The notes beneath the pieces were generated by a model. The model had not been told where the DNA came from and made no database searches. It saw only the letters and a program-made list of their open reading frames with translations. Shown here one piece after another: positions 8,116 to 16,182 of a DNA stretch of 25,479 nt. The stretch spans positions 1 through 25,479 of the forward strand of contig CAYLOP010000030.1 in assembly GCA_964385305.1 (NCBI GenBank), in the 5' to 3' direction. A program made the position numbers and the translations under genes. This stretch comes from CAYLOP01 sp964385305 (GTDB taxonomy: Bacteria; Chloroflexota; Anaerolineae; Anaerolineales; E44-bin32). Numbering within the stretch: the first letter of the stretch is position 1; each line of letters begins with the position of its first letter.

Positions 8116-9129
8116 TTATCCGTTTCCGTTCGTTACCTTATCGAGGTTATGGCATGCGACCTTATGTCCGCCGCCCATATCACACAGATGGGGCATAGTT
8201 TTTTTGCACTCCTCCGTTGCATAGCGGCATCTTGGATGAAACGAACATCCCGACGGAGCATATAAGGGACTCGGCACCTCGCCTTCCAAAATAATACGCG
8301 TTCTTTGTTTCTCCACATAATAATCCGTAGTCGGTACAGCAGAAAGCAATGCCCTCGTATACGGGTGCATGGGATTTTCGTATATCTCCACCGCATCCAT
8401 CATCTCAACAATTCTGCCAAGATACATAACTGCGATTATATCTGCGATATGATGGACAACCGCTAGATCATGCGCAATGAAGAGATAGGTCAGTCCGCGT
8501 TTCTGCTGCAGGGTTTTTAACAGATTGATAATCTCTGACTGAATGGAAACATCTAGTGCGGAAACAGGCTCATCGCACACAATCAATTCGGGGTCACACG
8601 CCAAAGCTCTGGCAATACCCAGACGCTGGCGCTGACCGCCCGACATCTCATGCGGATATCTGTCGCTCATGGAAACATCCAGTTCGACCGCTTCCAGCAA
8701 CTCGTTTATGCGATTCGTAATCTCCTGCGACGAATGATGCCGTTTATCCGAAGTAATGGCTTCCTTAAGAATCGAATAAATAGATTGACGCGGGTCCAGA
8801 GAACCATAGGGATCCTGGAATATCAACTGAATATCACGACGGAACGGACTGATTTGCGCCTTTGACATCTTTGTAATATCGATGCCCTTATAAAAAATGA
8901 GTCCGCCGGTCGGCTCATAAATACGCAAAACACATTTGCCTGTCGTTGTCTTTCCGCATCCGCTTTCACCCACGAGACCAAAGGTCCTGCCCTTTTCGAT
9001 GAAAAAGGAGACATCGTCTACTGCCTTTACGTCACCAATCACCCTTCCAAGGAAACCTCTCCTAATGGGAAAATACATCTTCAGGGTTTCAACTTTCAGT
9101 ATGGGCTTGCTCTGCATGTTCTCGCTCAT
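8116..9129 (-). CDS. dppF: Oligopeptide/dipeptide-type ABC transporter ATP-binding protein (DppF/OppF)
   Basis: A 337-residue ATPase of a peptide/opine/nickel-type importer. It carries Walker A GESGCGKTT, the signature MSGGQRQRLGIARAL, Walker B LIVCDEP with the D-loop SALD, and the C-terminal oligo-HPY domain with GCSFHPRCRYATEECK. ATP hydrolysis with DppD drives uptake through DppBC. Its start overlaps the stop of dppD in ATGA, so the two are translationally coupled. It is the last gene of the minus-strand operon. Peptide-type (family 5) importers also carry oligosaccharides, so the substrate cannot be named from this subunit. Confidence 0.92.
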   Translation of the reverse strand: MSENMQSKPILKVETLKMYFPIRRGFLGRVIGDVKAVDDVSFFIEKGRTFGLVGESGCGKTTTGKCVLRIYEPTGGLIFYKGIDITKMSKAQISPFRRDIQLIFQDPYGSLDPRQSIYSILKEAITSDKRHHSSQEITNRINELLEAVELDVSMSDRYPHEMSGGQRQRLGIARALACDPELIVCDEPVSALDVSIQSEIINLLKTLQQKRGLTYLFIAHDLAVVHHIADIIAVMYLGRIVEMMDAVEIYENPMHPYTRALLSAVPTTDYYVEKQRTRIILEGEVPSPLYAPSGCSFHPRCRYATEECKKTMPHLCDMGGGHKVACHNLDKVTNGNG

Positions 9130-10124
9130 TGCTTGTTCGCCGTTACATCAAGATGGCAGGCTGCATAGTGCTCGTTTTCCCCAACCTGACGAAGTGCGGG
9201 ATATTCCTCCCAGCACCTACCGAACACATATGGACAGCGGGGCGCAAACGCACATCCCGGCGGTAACTCGTCCAGCCTCGGCGGCGCTCCCTGAATAGGT
9301 ACCAAATTAAGATCCTTTTTAGAATCCAATTTCGGAACGCAATCCAGCAATCCAAGCGTATAGGGATGTTTGGAATGCATCAAAATATCTTCAGTCGTGC
9401 CCGATTCCACAATCTTGCCTGCATACATAACATAAACGCGATCGGCATATCGTGTCACAAGTCCCAGATTGTGCGTCACCATAATGACGGAGGTCCTATA
9501 GTTCTCTACTAGAGACAGCAGCAGCTCCATGACCTGTGCTTGCGTCGTTACGTCCAGCGCTGTCGTCGGTTCATCGGCAATGATAATTTTGGAACGACAT
9601 GCAATTGCAGTTGCAGTCATTGCTCTTTGACACATGCCGCCGCTCAAATGGAATGGATAATTGTGCATACGTTCTTCAGCATCGGGAATACCCACAGCCT
9701 CCAACGATTCAACGCCAATCTCCCACGCCTCCTTCTTGCTGCATTTTGTATGCGTCATGATAACCTCTGTCAGCTGCTGACCAATCGTCAAAACGGGATT
9801 CAAAGAGGTCATCGGCTCCTGAAATATCATGGCAATAACAGCACCGCGGACATTCCGCATTTCCTGAGATTTTGGAGAGAAATCCAACAGGTTTCTTCCG
9901 CCAAACAAAACCTGACCGCCCAGGATCTTTCCGGGCGGGGTTTGGATAAGCTGTATAGTGGACATCTGCGAAACAGACTTACCGCATCCACTCTCACCAA
10001 CGATTGCGATAATTTCCTGCTCATTCAAATAATAGGAAATATCATCAACTGCTTTCACTTCACCAGAAGCAGTAAAGAACGAGGTCTTTAAATTTTTCAC
10101 TTCAAGCAGTTTCTTCCTTTCCAT
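9126..10124 (-). CDS. dppD: Oligopeptide/dipeptide-type ABC transporter ATP-binding protein (DppD/OppD)
   Basis: A 332-residue ATPase pairing with DppF. Walker A GESGCGKS, Walker B IIIADEPTTALD and the C-terminal oligo-HPY domain (GCAFAPRCPYVFGRC) are normal. The signature reads LSGGMCQR where the family almost always has LSGGMRQR; the Cys codon TGT is one C-to-T change from an Arg codon. The effect on ATPase activity is uncertain. The start overlaps the dppC stop by one base (TAATG), and its end overlaps dppF by four, so the transporter genes form a tight unit. Confidence 0.91.
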   Translation of the reverse strand: MERKKLLEVKNLKTSFFTASGEVKAVDDISYYLNEQEIIAIVGESGCGKSVSQMSTIQLIQTPPGKILGGQVLFGGRNLLDFSPKSQEMRNVRGAVIAMIFQEPMTSLNPVLTIGQQLTEVIMTHTKCSKKEAWEIGVESLEAVGIPDAEERMHNYPFHLSGGMCQRAMTATAIACRSKIIIADEPTTALDVTTQAQVMELLLSLVENYRTSVIMVTHNLGLVTRYADRVYVMYAGKIVESGTTEDILMHSKHPYTLGLLDCVPKLDSKKDLNLVPIQGAPPRLDELPPGCAFAPRCPYVFGRCWEEYPALRQVGENEHYAACHLDVTANKQ

Positions 10125-10990
10125 TACAGCCTCCCCCTTAATCTCGGATCGAGTGCGTCACGTAAACCATCGCCAACAATGTTGAATGCAACAACTACCA
10201 GCATAACGCACAAACCGGGAAGAATTGCCAGTCGCGGATGTAAAACCAAGTATTTATATCCCTCGGAAACCATACAGCCCCATGCCGGAGTGGGAAGCCT
10301 AATACCAACACCCAAATAAGCAAGACCGGCTTCGACCATAATTGCAATACCAAGACTCATCGTGAAAAGAACAATCAAGGGTGCAAAACAATTGGGCAGC
10401 AGATGTTTTATCAGTATCTTGCTGTCGCTTTGACCGACCAGCGATGCTGCTGTAATAAAATCATTGTTCTTAAGTGACAGTACCATGCCATACACCACAC
10501 GCGTGTATGCCGGAATTGCTCCGACACCGATTACAATGCTGATTTCAAATATGCTATTTCCGACCAGCATTGCCAAAATCATGGACATAATCAAGGATGG
10601 AATGGATAGCTGAGCATCTATGATGCGCATAATAACCGAGCTGGCAAAGCCTTTAAAATATCCAGCAATCAAGCCAAGCGTGGTGCCTATCAAGCCTCCC
10701 CATATGCTCGCAAACAAGCTGGTTACAAGAGAAATGCGTGCACCATACAGCAAACGTGTAAGCAAATCGCGTCCGATATTATCTGTTCCCAGTAAATGCT
10801 CGGCAGAGGGCTTGGCAAACAACTGGGTCAAATCCTGTTCATACGGCGTATATGGCGTCAATATCGGAGCGAGTAATGCTGCCAATACAAACAATATGAT
10901 GATTGCAAGGCTTATCTTGACGATGATGCCGCGGCCAAAAATCACGTTGAAAAACTGCTTCATTTTGTCAGTTTTAATATTCTCCAACAT
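10124..10990 (-). CDS. dppC: Peptide-type ABC transporter permease (DppC/OppC)
   Basis: A 288-residue inner-membrane permease with an N-terminal membrane segment (ISLAIIILFVLAALLAPIL), the HLLGTDNIGRDLLTRLLYGARISL block typical of DppC/OppC, and about five further membrane segments. The EAA-loop region is ASLVGQSDSKILIKHLLPN. The C-terminal DALDPRLRGRL is characteristic. A strong GGAGGTGATG Shine-Dalgarno, which overlaps the end of dppB, precedes the start, and dppD follows with one base of overlap. Confidence 0.92.
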   Translation of the reverse strand: MLENIKTDKMKQFFNVIFGRGIIVKISLAIIILFVLAALLAPILTPYTPYEQDLTQLFAKPSAEHLLGTDNIGRDLLTRLLYGARISLVTSLFASIWGGLIGTTLGLIAGYFKGFASSVIMRIIDAQLSIPSLIMSMILAMLVGNSIFEISIVIGVGAIPAYTRVVYGMVLSLKNNDFITAASLVGQSDSKILIKHLLPNCFAPLIVLFTMSLGIAIMVEAGLAYLGVGIRLPTPAWGCMVSEGYKYLVLHPRLAILPGLCVMLVVVAFNIVGDGLRDALDPRLRGRL

Positions 10991-10997
10991 CCGCCCA

Positions 10998-11948
10998 TCA
11001 CCTCCACGCTTCTCGTATACGAGGATCTATAAAGCCGTAAAGAATATCGACGATCAGATTCGAGGCAACCGTGAACAACGATATGATCAGCACGCAGCTT
11101 TGCACGACAAAATAGTCGCGATTGCTGATTGCATGTGTCATCATCGTGCCAATACCAGCTATACTAAATACCTGCTCCACGAGCAACGAACCGCCGACAA
11201 CCACACGCACCTGCATACCGATGATGGTGATAACAGGAATCAATGCGTTCTTCAATGCATGTCTTAAGATTACCTTGTGCTCAGGAATACCATTTGCACG
11301 AGCCGTACGAATATAATCCTGATTGATGACCTCCAGCATATTGGAACGAGTCTGTCTTGTAAGAGAAGCAAGCATTACGACGCACATACAAAAGATGGGC
11401 ATGATCGCTTTCTTAAGAAACATCGGAAAATCTACTGATGGAGCTGTATAGCCCTGCATCGGCAAGAGTTTCAATCCTACCGCAAATATGTATATGCCAA
11501 CGATGCCAAGCCAGAATTGAGGCGTGCCTATGCCCAAGGTTGCGATCAGCGTTATTCCCTGATCCAACCATTTGCCGCGCCTCGTTGCACTGATAATGCC
11601 AAATCCAACACCAACAATGACCGCAATAATCATCGCAGGAATACCCAGTGTAACCGTCCTCGGAAGACGTTCCTTAAGCAAATCCGCAACCGTTCTATGA
11701 AATACGATGGATATTCCGAAATCTCCTTGAAACAATCCCTTAATCCACAAAAAATACTGTTCGACAAGAGGTTTTGTTAAATTGAGTTCTTCACGTACAC
11801 GCTGCACGTCCTCTTCCGCTGCTTCATATCCCATCGCCAAACGAACAGGTTCGCCGGGCAAAATATGCATGATAGAAAAGACAAACACTGAGACCATAAA
11901 CACGACCAGTAATGAAATCAATACCCTTCAGATAATAAAATCTCTCAT
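10998..11948 (-). CDS. dppB: Peptide-type ABC transporter permease (DppB/OppB), interrupted by an in-frame TGA at codon 7
   Basis: The product is a DppB-type permease: HILPGEPVRLAMG near the N-terminus, about six membrane segments, the EAA loop ARANGIPEHKVILRHALKNA and the C-terminal FIDPRIREAWR. The expected start is ATG at 11946-11948 behind a GGTGAG site, giving MRDFII, then TGA at 11928-11930, then RVLISLLVVFMVSVFVF. MRDFII-x-RVLIS is just how these permeases begin, with x normally Arg or Lys; CGA-to-TGA is a single transition. The shortest open frame would begin at a TTG at 11921 with poor ribosome-binding spacing, losing the basic residues that precede the first membrane helix. So the gene is either disrupted, restarted, or contains a sequencing error. 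TGA also ends this gene itself at 10998, so TGA is a stop here. Confidence 0.85.
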
Positions 11949-12222
11949 GGGCTCACCGCCTTGTAGAGTTGGTTTTTCATTGATGCTTTTGTCAACCGGC
12001 TCAAGTTGATAAAAAGAAAGATGTATGGTCAAGCGAATCTTGATTTGTTCCGTTTGAAGGTTCTTTGCCAAATCGGACTGTCACGCGAATTGCGGGAGAA
12101 TCACTTATATTAAAAATCAATTGACTTATTACCACAACACGTGGGACAGCGTACTTTGTAGAATTACGCCCGTACTATCTATGAAAAATACACAGGAAAT
12201 ACTATTCGTCAAATAATAGTGA
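11949..12222. other. Intergenic region between PEP-mutase-like gene and dppB
   Basis: No gene is seen. It contains a short inverted repeat ACTATT/AATAGT near 12205-12225 close to the end of the upstream gene, and an 18-nt element at 12148-12165 that recurs with two mismatches at 16077-16094. Both copies lie about 200 nt upstream of the next minus-strand gene. I could not identify a convincing promoter. Confidence 0.4.
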
Positions 12223-13146
12223 TTACAGATTTTTAAAATCAGCTTCACGGTCAATCCACTTTCTGTAATCCGAAAGATTATTCATCTGTTGTGCAAATGT
12301 TGGATAACCACCCATATCATGCATTTCGGAATAAACAGAATTTTGATTCTTAAAGTTTTCAAGACCATATTTCATCATTCCATACATCGCTGCTTTTTCA
12401 AAAATATGCATTGTCACAAAATTGAATCCCAATTCATATACATCACTCAGATTGACATTGGGAATGCCATCCTTGGACATAACATCGGGCCACATCTTCC
12501 AACCCTTGATATACTTCGCAACACGTTTCGCATCTTCCATATCCCGGACACCGACCATGACCATCTCTGCGCCTAAATCTTTCGCTCTCAAAGCGCGCTC
12601 CATTGTCTCAATGAAACCCTCCTTAGTTTTGAGGGGGATACCGACCCGTGCAATGGTCACACAATCCGTACCTTCGCATGCAGCCAAGGCAGCCTTCACT
12701 TTGGACAGCCACAAATCACGAGGCACTACTTTCATCGCCTCATTAATGTCTATTTTTTCGACCTTCGCTAACGCATAGAAAAAACGTTCTGCTCCGCGAA
12801 TACCCGTAGAGTCATCAATTGTAATACCCATTGCGCCCGCTTTCACAAGACGATGAATGTTACGATAGACAACAACGGGGCTCTCGCCAAAACCGTCGTC
12901 CGCATCAACAATCAACGGCCACGGATTTACATTGGTAATGCGTTCGGTAATCCATGCCACTTCATCGATCGTAGTAAATGCCATGTCGGGCAGCCCATTC
13001 ATGCTGTAAGAAACAGCACCACCCGAAAGCATCAATGACTTATAACCACAAAGATCGGCTGCTCTTGCCGAGAGACAATCATACACACAGGGAGCAAAAA
13101 GCTGCCTTTCTGAAAGTAAATCTCGGAACTTAACTTTTTTCTCCAT
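12223..13146 (-). CDS. PEP mutase/isocitrate lyase superfamily protein (paralogue 2)
   Basis: A 307-residue alpha/beta-barrel enzyme of the phosphoenolpyruvate mutase/isocitrate lyase superfamily, whose members make or break C-C or C-P bonds next to a carboxylate using Mg2+. The N-terminal FRDLLSERQLFAPCVYDCLS and SLMLSGGAVSYSMNGLPD blocks and the metal-binding VDADDGFGESP are typical. The lyase KKCGH cysteine motif is absent; IDDSTGIRG stands at the equivalent place, so isocitrate or methylisocitrate lyase activity is unlikely. I chose ATG 13146 with GAGGAT upstream over the GTG at 13164. It starts 18 nt after a clearly related gene, forming a paralogous pair. Oxaloacetate decarboxylase, phosphonopyruvate hydrolase or dimethylmalate lyase-like roles are possible; I cannot choose. 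Confidence 0.78.
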   Translation of the reverse strand: MEKKVKFRDLLSERQLFAPCVYDCLSARAADLCGYKSLMLSGGAVSYSMNGLPDMAFTTIDEVAWITERITNVNPWPLIVDADDGFGESPVVVYRNIHRLVKAGAMGITIDDSTGIRGAERFFYALAKVEKIDINEAMKVVPRDLWLSKVKAALAACEGTDCVTIARVGIPLKTKEGFIETMERALRAKDLGAEMVMVGVRDMEDAKRVAKYIKGWKMWPDVMSKDGIPNVNLSDVYELGFNFVTMHIFEKAAMYGMMKYGLENFKNQNSVYSEMHDMGGYPTFAQQMNNLSDYRKWIDREADFKNL

Positions 13147-13164
13147 AACGATATCCTCACGCAC

Positions 13165-14187
13165 TTACTCGAACTTGATGTCATAGGACTTTGAATTGAC
13201 TTCCGTCAAATCATTGAACGCATCTTCCATTGGCATCCATTTCTTCCAATAGGCCAACAGAACATGATGATCTTTTCCGGGAAGCCAACCATCAAAATCA
13301 TGTTCATCAACATAAACGGTGTTCTGATCCTTGATCGTGCGCATGCCATAATCCAGCATGCCAAACATTGCACCCTTTTCCGTATAATGAATGGTAACCA
13401 GGTTAAATCCCAGCTTTTCAATATCAGCCAGGTCCAAATCCGATTTTCCATCAGTCACACCAACATCTGGCCACATCTTCCAACCCGGATCGCGTTCTGC
13501 AACCAGCTTGCCCTGTTCAAGTGTCTTAAGCCCGATAACCATGGTCATGTCTGCACCGAGCTCACGGGCTGCAACGCAACGCTCAATGGCTTCTTCCATT
13601 CCATGCTGGGACGAAGTCGTAACAAGGAAGGGGGACGAGGCGGCTGCAGCGTCACGCTCAGTGGGTTTTTCCATTCCATGTTGTGAAACAAGCGCTTCCG
13701 TACGGGCGATCACCATGCAATCCGTATTCTTGACAGCTTCCACAGCAGCTTTAATCTTTGATAAGAACACTTCTCTGGATACAATCTGATGAGGACCTTC
13801 ATTTTCATTGAATTGTCGTTCCCAACCGCGAATACCCGTGGAATCATCGATGGTCACTGCCATCGCTCCCGCTTTTGCTAGACGCTCAACAGTACGATAA
13901 GTATTAAGAGGAGATTCGCCATAGCCGTCATCCGCATCAACAATGATGGGGAGGGGCGAAGTATCCGTCATGCGGGTTGTTATCCAAACCAGTTCATCAG
14001 GATTCAATANNNNNNNNNNCAAATCAGGAACCCCGCACATACTGTAAGCATAGGCACCGCCGGAAAGTAGCGCAGCCTTAAACCCAGCAAGCTCTACGCA
14101 ACGCACTGAGATGCAGTCATACACACAAGGTGCGACCACTTGTCCTTCTTCCAACAGTTCTCTAAGTGTTTTCTTCTTTTCGTTCAT
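13165..14187 (-). CDS. PEP mutase/isocitrate lyase superfamily protein (paralogue 1), with Ns and an internal duplication
   Basis: Same superfamily as its downstream neighbour, sharing APCVYDCIS, LLSGGAYAYSM, VDADDGYGESP and TIDDSTGIRG in the same order, and lacking the KKCGH lyase motif. The 340-residue length is inflated by a 25-codon tandem duplication: SQHGMEKPTERDAAAASSPF is followed by a second SQHGMEEAIERCVAARELGA, and only the second matches the paralogue (GFIETMERALRAKDLGAEM). A run of 10 Ns at 14010-14019 lies within the gene near the N-terminal VPDL, so the frame there is unverified. The insertion and the Ns together suggest an assembly problem or a diverged duplication. Function is not established; it may form a hetero-oligomer with paralogue 2. 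Confidence 0.72.
   Translation of the reverse strand: MNEKKKTLRELLEEGQVVAPCVYDCISVRCVELAGFKAALLSGGAYAYSMCGVPDLXXXXLNPDELVWITTRMTDTSPLPIIVDADDGYGESPLNTYRTVERLAKAGAMAVTIDDSTGIRGWERQFNENEGPHQIVSREVFLSKIKAAVEAVKNTDCMVIARTEALVSQHGMEKPTERDAAAASSPFLVTTSSQHGMEEAIERCVAARELGADMTMVIGLKTLEQGKLVAERDPGWKMWPDVGVTDGKSDLDLADIEKLGFNLVTIHYTEKGAMFGMLDYGMRTIKDQNTVYVDEHDFDGWLPGKDHHVLLAYWKKWMPMEDAFNDLTEVNSKSYDIKFE
13571..13690. repeat. 75-bp in-frame tandem duplication with rRNA-like segment
   Basis: CCATTCCATG occurs at 13596-13605 and again at 13671-13680, and the flanks align at a 75-nt period with scattered mismatches (for example ACGCTCAATGGCTTCTT versus ACGCTCAGTGGGTTTTT). Within the first unit, TGGGACGAAGTCGTAACAAG (from 13607) is identical to a stretch that I know from the 3' end of bacterial, especially actinobacterial, 16S rRNA. 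Confidence 0.65.
14010..14019. other. Assembly gap (10 Ns)
   Basis: Ten undetermined bases inside paralogue 1 of the PEP-mutase pair. Comparison with paralogue 2 (LPDMAFTTIDEVAW versus VPDL-gap-LNPDELVW) suggests the true gap is about this size, but this is not certain. Confidence 0.97.
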
Positions 14188-14239
14188 TGCACATCTTCCC
14201 GTTTACCTAGTAGAACTTGGTTATCAATCATTACCTTTA

Positions 14240-14923
14240 TTAAGAAAACTCGGCGAGGCCTTCGATGGCATATGCACGAACAGGAGAAGAATCAAGGCCT
14301 TTAATATACAGGGGGGAATAGGACATGAAGAAAATATCTTTTTCGAGGAGTTCCAGATTCTTTAGCACTTCGATAAAGAGAATGTTTTCAGCGAGCAGCA
14401 CATCATGGAAAGGACCTACATCCTCAACTCGATTTTCAATGGATACGCCATCACCAAAGCCAACGCACTTGACCTTGCGGTCACGGCACCAGATGGCCGT
14501 ATCTTCATTGACAAATAAGCGCTTGTCCTCCGCGGTATTTGTTTTCTCTGTGAATGGAGTCAATTTATAGGGAGAATCGAGAATGATAATATCATCCTTG
14601 TGCAACTTATCACCACAGGCTTTTTCCAACATCTCAGGGGAGATATATGAATTTGGCTCCGCATCATCAAAACTAACGTAGACAGCTCTACCTAGAAAGC
14701 ATGTAATAGGCAATGCAGCTACATCAGGCCAATCGTCATGATGATGATACGGACATTCCGCATGCGTTCCGAGATGGCTCGTGATATCAATGATTGTATG
14801 AAAATCAGGAATGGGTCCGCCCGTATTAAAGCGGAACAGATGACAACGTCTAGTTTCCGTCTCAGGATCCAATAGTTTTGTCAGGTCGACAACTCTCAAA
14901 TTTCCCATTTTATAAACGCTCAT
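14240..14923 (-). CDS. Cyclase/kynurenine formamidase-like metal hydrolase
   Basis: A 227-residue protein of the cyclase (PF04199, kynurenine formamidase-like) family, metal-dependent hydrolases of amide, lactone or ester bonds. The signature HLGTHAECPYH (residues 50-60, with His50, His54, Glu56 and His60 as metal ligands) is complete. I chose the second of two adjacent ATGs at 14923, five bases after GAGG; the open frame extends back to 14980 inside the preceding gene. It follows the PanE-like reductase by 25 nt and precedes the PEP-mutase pair by 52 nt. In such a setting it probably opens a ring or cleaves an acyl bond in the compound imported by the transporter. No tryptophan-degradation genes are nearby, so kynurenine is not implied. 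Confidence 0.8.
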   Translation of the reverse strand: MSVYKMGNLRVVDLTKLLDPETETRRCHLFRFNTGGPIPDFHTIIDITSHLGTHAECPYHHHDDWPDVAALPITCFLGRAVYVSFDDAEPNSYISPEMLEKACGDKLHKDDIIILDSPYKLTPFTEKTNTAEDKRLFVNEDTAIWCRDRKVKCVGFGDGVSIENRVEDVGPFHDVLLAENILFIEVLKNLELLEKDIFFMSYSPLYIKGLDSSPVRAYAIEGLAEFS

Positions 14924-14948
14924 CATTTCCTCTGTTTTTATGGCAACG

Positions 14949-15869
14949 CTATTTGTTTTGCCCTTTATTTTCAAATGCATGAATTAAAGCTACAACGAAT
15001 TCGTGATAAGGCACTGCAACGCCAAGACGTTTAGCCTCCTCCACAACAAAACCGCTGATGGTATCCACCTCAGTGCGAACACCCTTCTTTAAATCCGCGT
15101 AGATGGAAGTATAGCCATCTTTAGCATTAGCAAGCACCACCTTTATGTCCGAAATAACCTCTTCCACATCAAACTGCGCAAATCCATCTGTGTTCGCAAC
15201 GGCGACGGCTTCACGCGCAAGCCACTCCATCATTGAACATGCATACGGATCATCCAAAATAAAGCCAAGCTGAACCTGCAATATCGCTGTCAGCGAGCTT
15301 GCTGCTGTATTTAAGAACAACTTTGTCCAGATCTGCCGCTTGACCTCATCAGAGACCGTCGTTTCAATTCCACAGCTACGAAAGCTATCTGCAACATGCT
15401 GTACTCTTGCACTCTTTCCGCCCAGGATGCCGATGGTCGTTTTACCACCGCCACCATGATGGATATGTCCATCCGAAATAATGGAGCTGTTGTGTTGGGT
15501 TGTTCCAATCAATACATGATCTTCATCGGTAAATTGAAGCAGCTTGGCTTCGTGCCCCGCACCGTTCTGTAACGTCATGACATAGGTGTCTTTCCCAATC
15601 AATTGACGATTTTGGGATAACGCCTCAAATGTAAACATCGCCTTGACAAAGACGATGATCAAATCCATTTCATTCAAACCGGATGTGTCCGTCAGAGCCT
15701 TTGGCAGAAAGGCGTTCTCTCCGTCTTTTTCGGTGATCGTAACACCTTTCTCATTGATCACTCTCACGCGCTGCGCATTGACATCCACCAACCATACATC
15801 ATTATGTTTAGAAAGGTATCCACCAAATAATGCGCCCATTGCACCCGCACCAAGTACCGCGATTTTCAT
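14949..15869 (-). CDS. Ketopantoate reductase family (ApbA/PanE-like) 2-oxoacid reductase
   Basis: A 306-residue NAD(P)-dependent reductase of the ApbA/PanE family. The Rossmann motif GAGAMGALFGGYLS is near the N-terminus (residues 7-20), the FVKAMFTFEAL strand and the LQNGAGHEA block follow, and the C-terminal domain carries VKRQIWTKLFLNTAASSLTAI, which holds the catalytic-lysine helix. A GGAGG site sits 8 nt upstream of the ATG. Canonical PanE makes pantoate, but no pantothenate gene is near; its place in a catabolic operon suggests reduction or oxidation of another branched 2-oxo or 2-hydroxy acid. The PEP-mutase-like pair could supply or consume such an acid, which is inference. Confidence 0.82.
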   Translation of the reverse strand: MKIAVLGAGAMGALFGGYLSKHNDVWLVDVNAQRVRVINEKGVTITEKDGENAFLPKALTDTSGLNEMDLIIVFVKAMFTFEALSQNRQLIGKDTYVMTLQNGAGHEAKLLQFTDEDHVLIGTTQHNSSIISDGHIHHGGGGKTTIGILGGKSARVQHVADSFRSCGIETTVSDEVKRQIWTKLFLNTAASSLTAILQVQLGFILDDPYACSMMEWLAREAVAVANTDGFAQFDVEEVISDIKVVLANAKDGYTSIYADLKKGVRTEVDTISGFVVEEAKRLGVAVPYHEFVVALIHAFENKGQNK

Positions 15870-15926
15870 AGTTTTCCTCCGGTTGGTACCCAGGGATTCC
15901 TTCGCAAAATAAATGAAATCAAACCG

Positions 15927-16014
15927 TTTTCATGAAAATTTCATAACTAGCTAATCAAGTTTCACCTCAAATTGACGAGTTTTAGGTGAAACCTTGTTGA
16001 GCAATCACCTAAAA
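15927..16014. promoter_or_regulatory. Overlapping, mutually exclusive hairpins upstream of the PanE-like gene
   Basis: GTTTCACCT (15959-15967) pairs with AGGTGAAAC (15984-15992), while TTTTAGGTGA (15980-15989) pairs with TCACCTAAAA (16005-16014); the AGGTGA segment is shared, so only one can form. A perfect palindrome TTTTCATGAAAA lies at 15927-15938. They sit in the 313-nt gap between sbp and the PanE-like gene and could be an attenuator, an operator array or an RNA processing site. No U tract marks a clear terminator. Confidence 0.5.
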
Positions 16015-16071
16015 TTCATTATGCGCTCATCACCCCGGAGAGTGAGTTCTTTGACTCATATACGCAGAAGT

Positions 16072-16089
16072 TGCAAAGCGTGCTTTGCA
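16072..16089. promoter_or_regulatory. Palindrome TGCAAAGC-GT-GCTTTGCA
   Basis: A perfect 8-bp inverted repeat with a 2-nt centre, in the sbp-panE gap. Its TGCAA ends resemble the half-site of the LacI-type operators at 18489, 19609 and 19816, but the spacing is wider. It overlaps the repeat shared with 12148-12165. It may be an operator; this is unproven. Confidence 0.4.
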
Positions 16090-16117
16090 GAATTCTGCTC
16101 CTATCAATTAATGAATC

Positions 16118-16151
16118 TTATCCTTCGCCCGAATAAACGGGCGAAGGATAA
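16118..16151 (-). terminator. Strong 13-bp stem-loop just after sbp
   Basis: TTATCCTTCGCCC (16118-16130) pairs perfectly with GGGCGAAGGATAA (16139-16151) around an 8-nt loop, 31 nt after the sbp stop codon. No T run follows on the minus strand, so it is more likely a partial terminator or an mRNA 3'-end stabiliser. Such hairpins let the binding protein be made in excess over the rest of the operon. Confidence 0.6.
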
Positions 16152-16182
16152 ATGTCGCATCTGATGTTGCATTTCAAACGAA

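Noticed and set aside
10998..11948. UGA recoded as an amino acid
   Set aside because: TGA terminates dppB itself, pfkB and the GatZ-like gene at expected ends, so one internal TGA is better explained by mutation or sequencing error.
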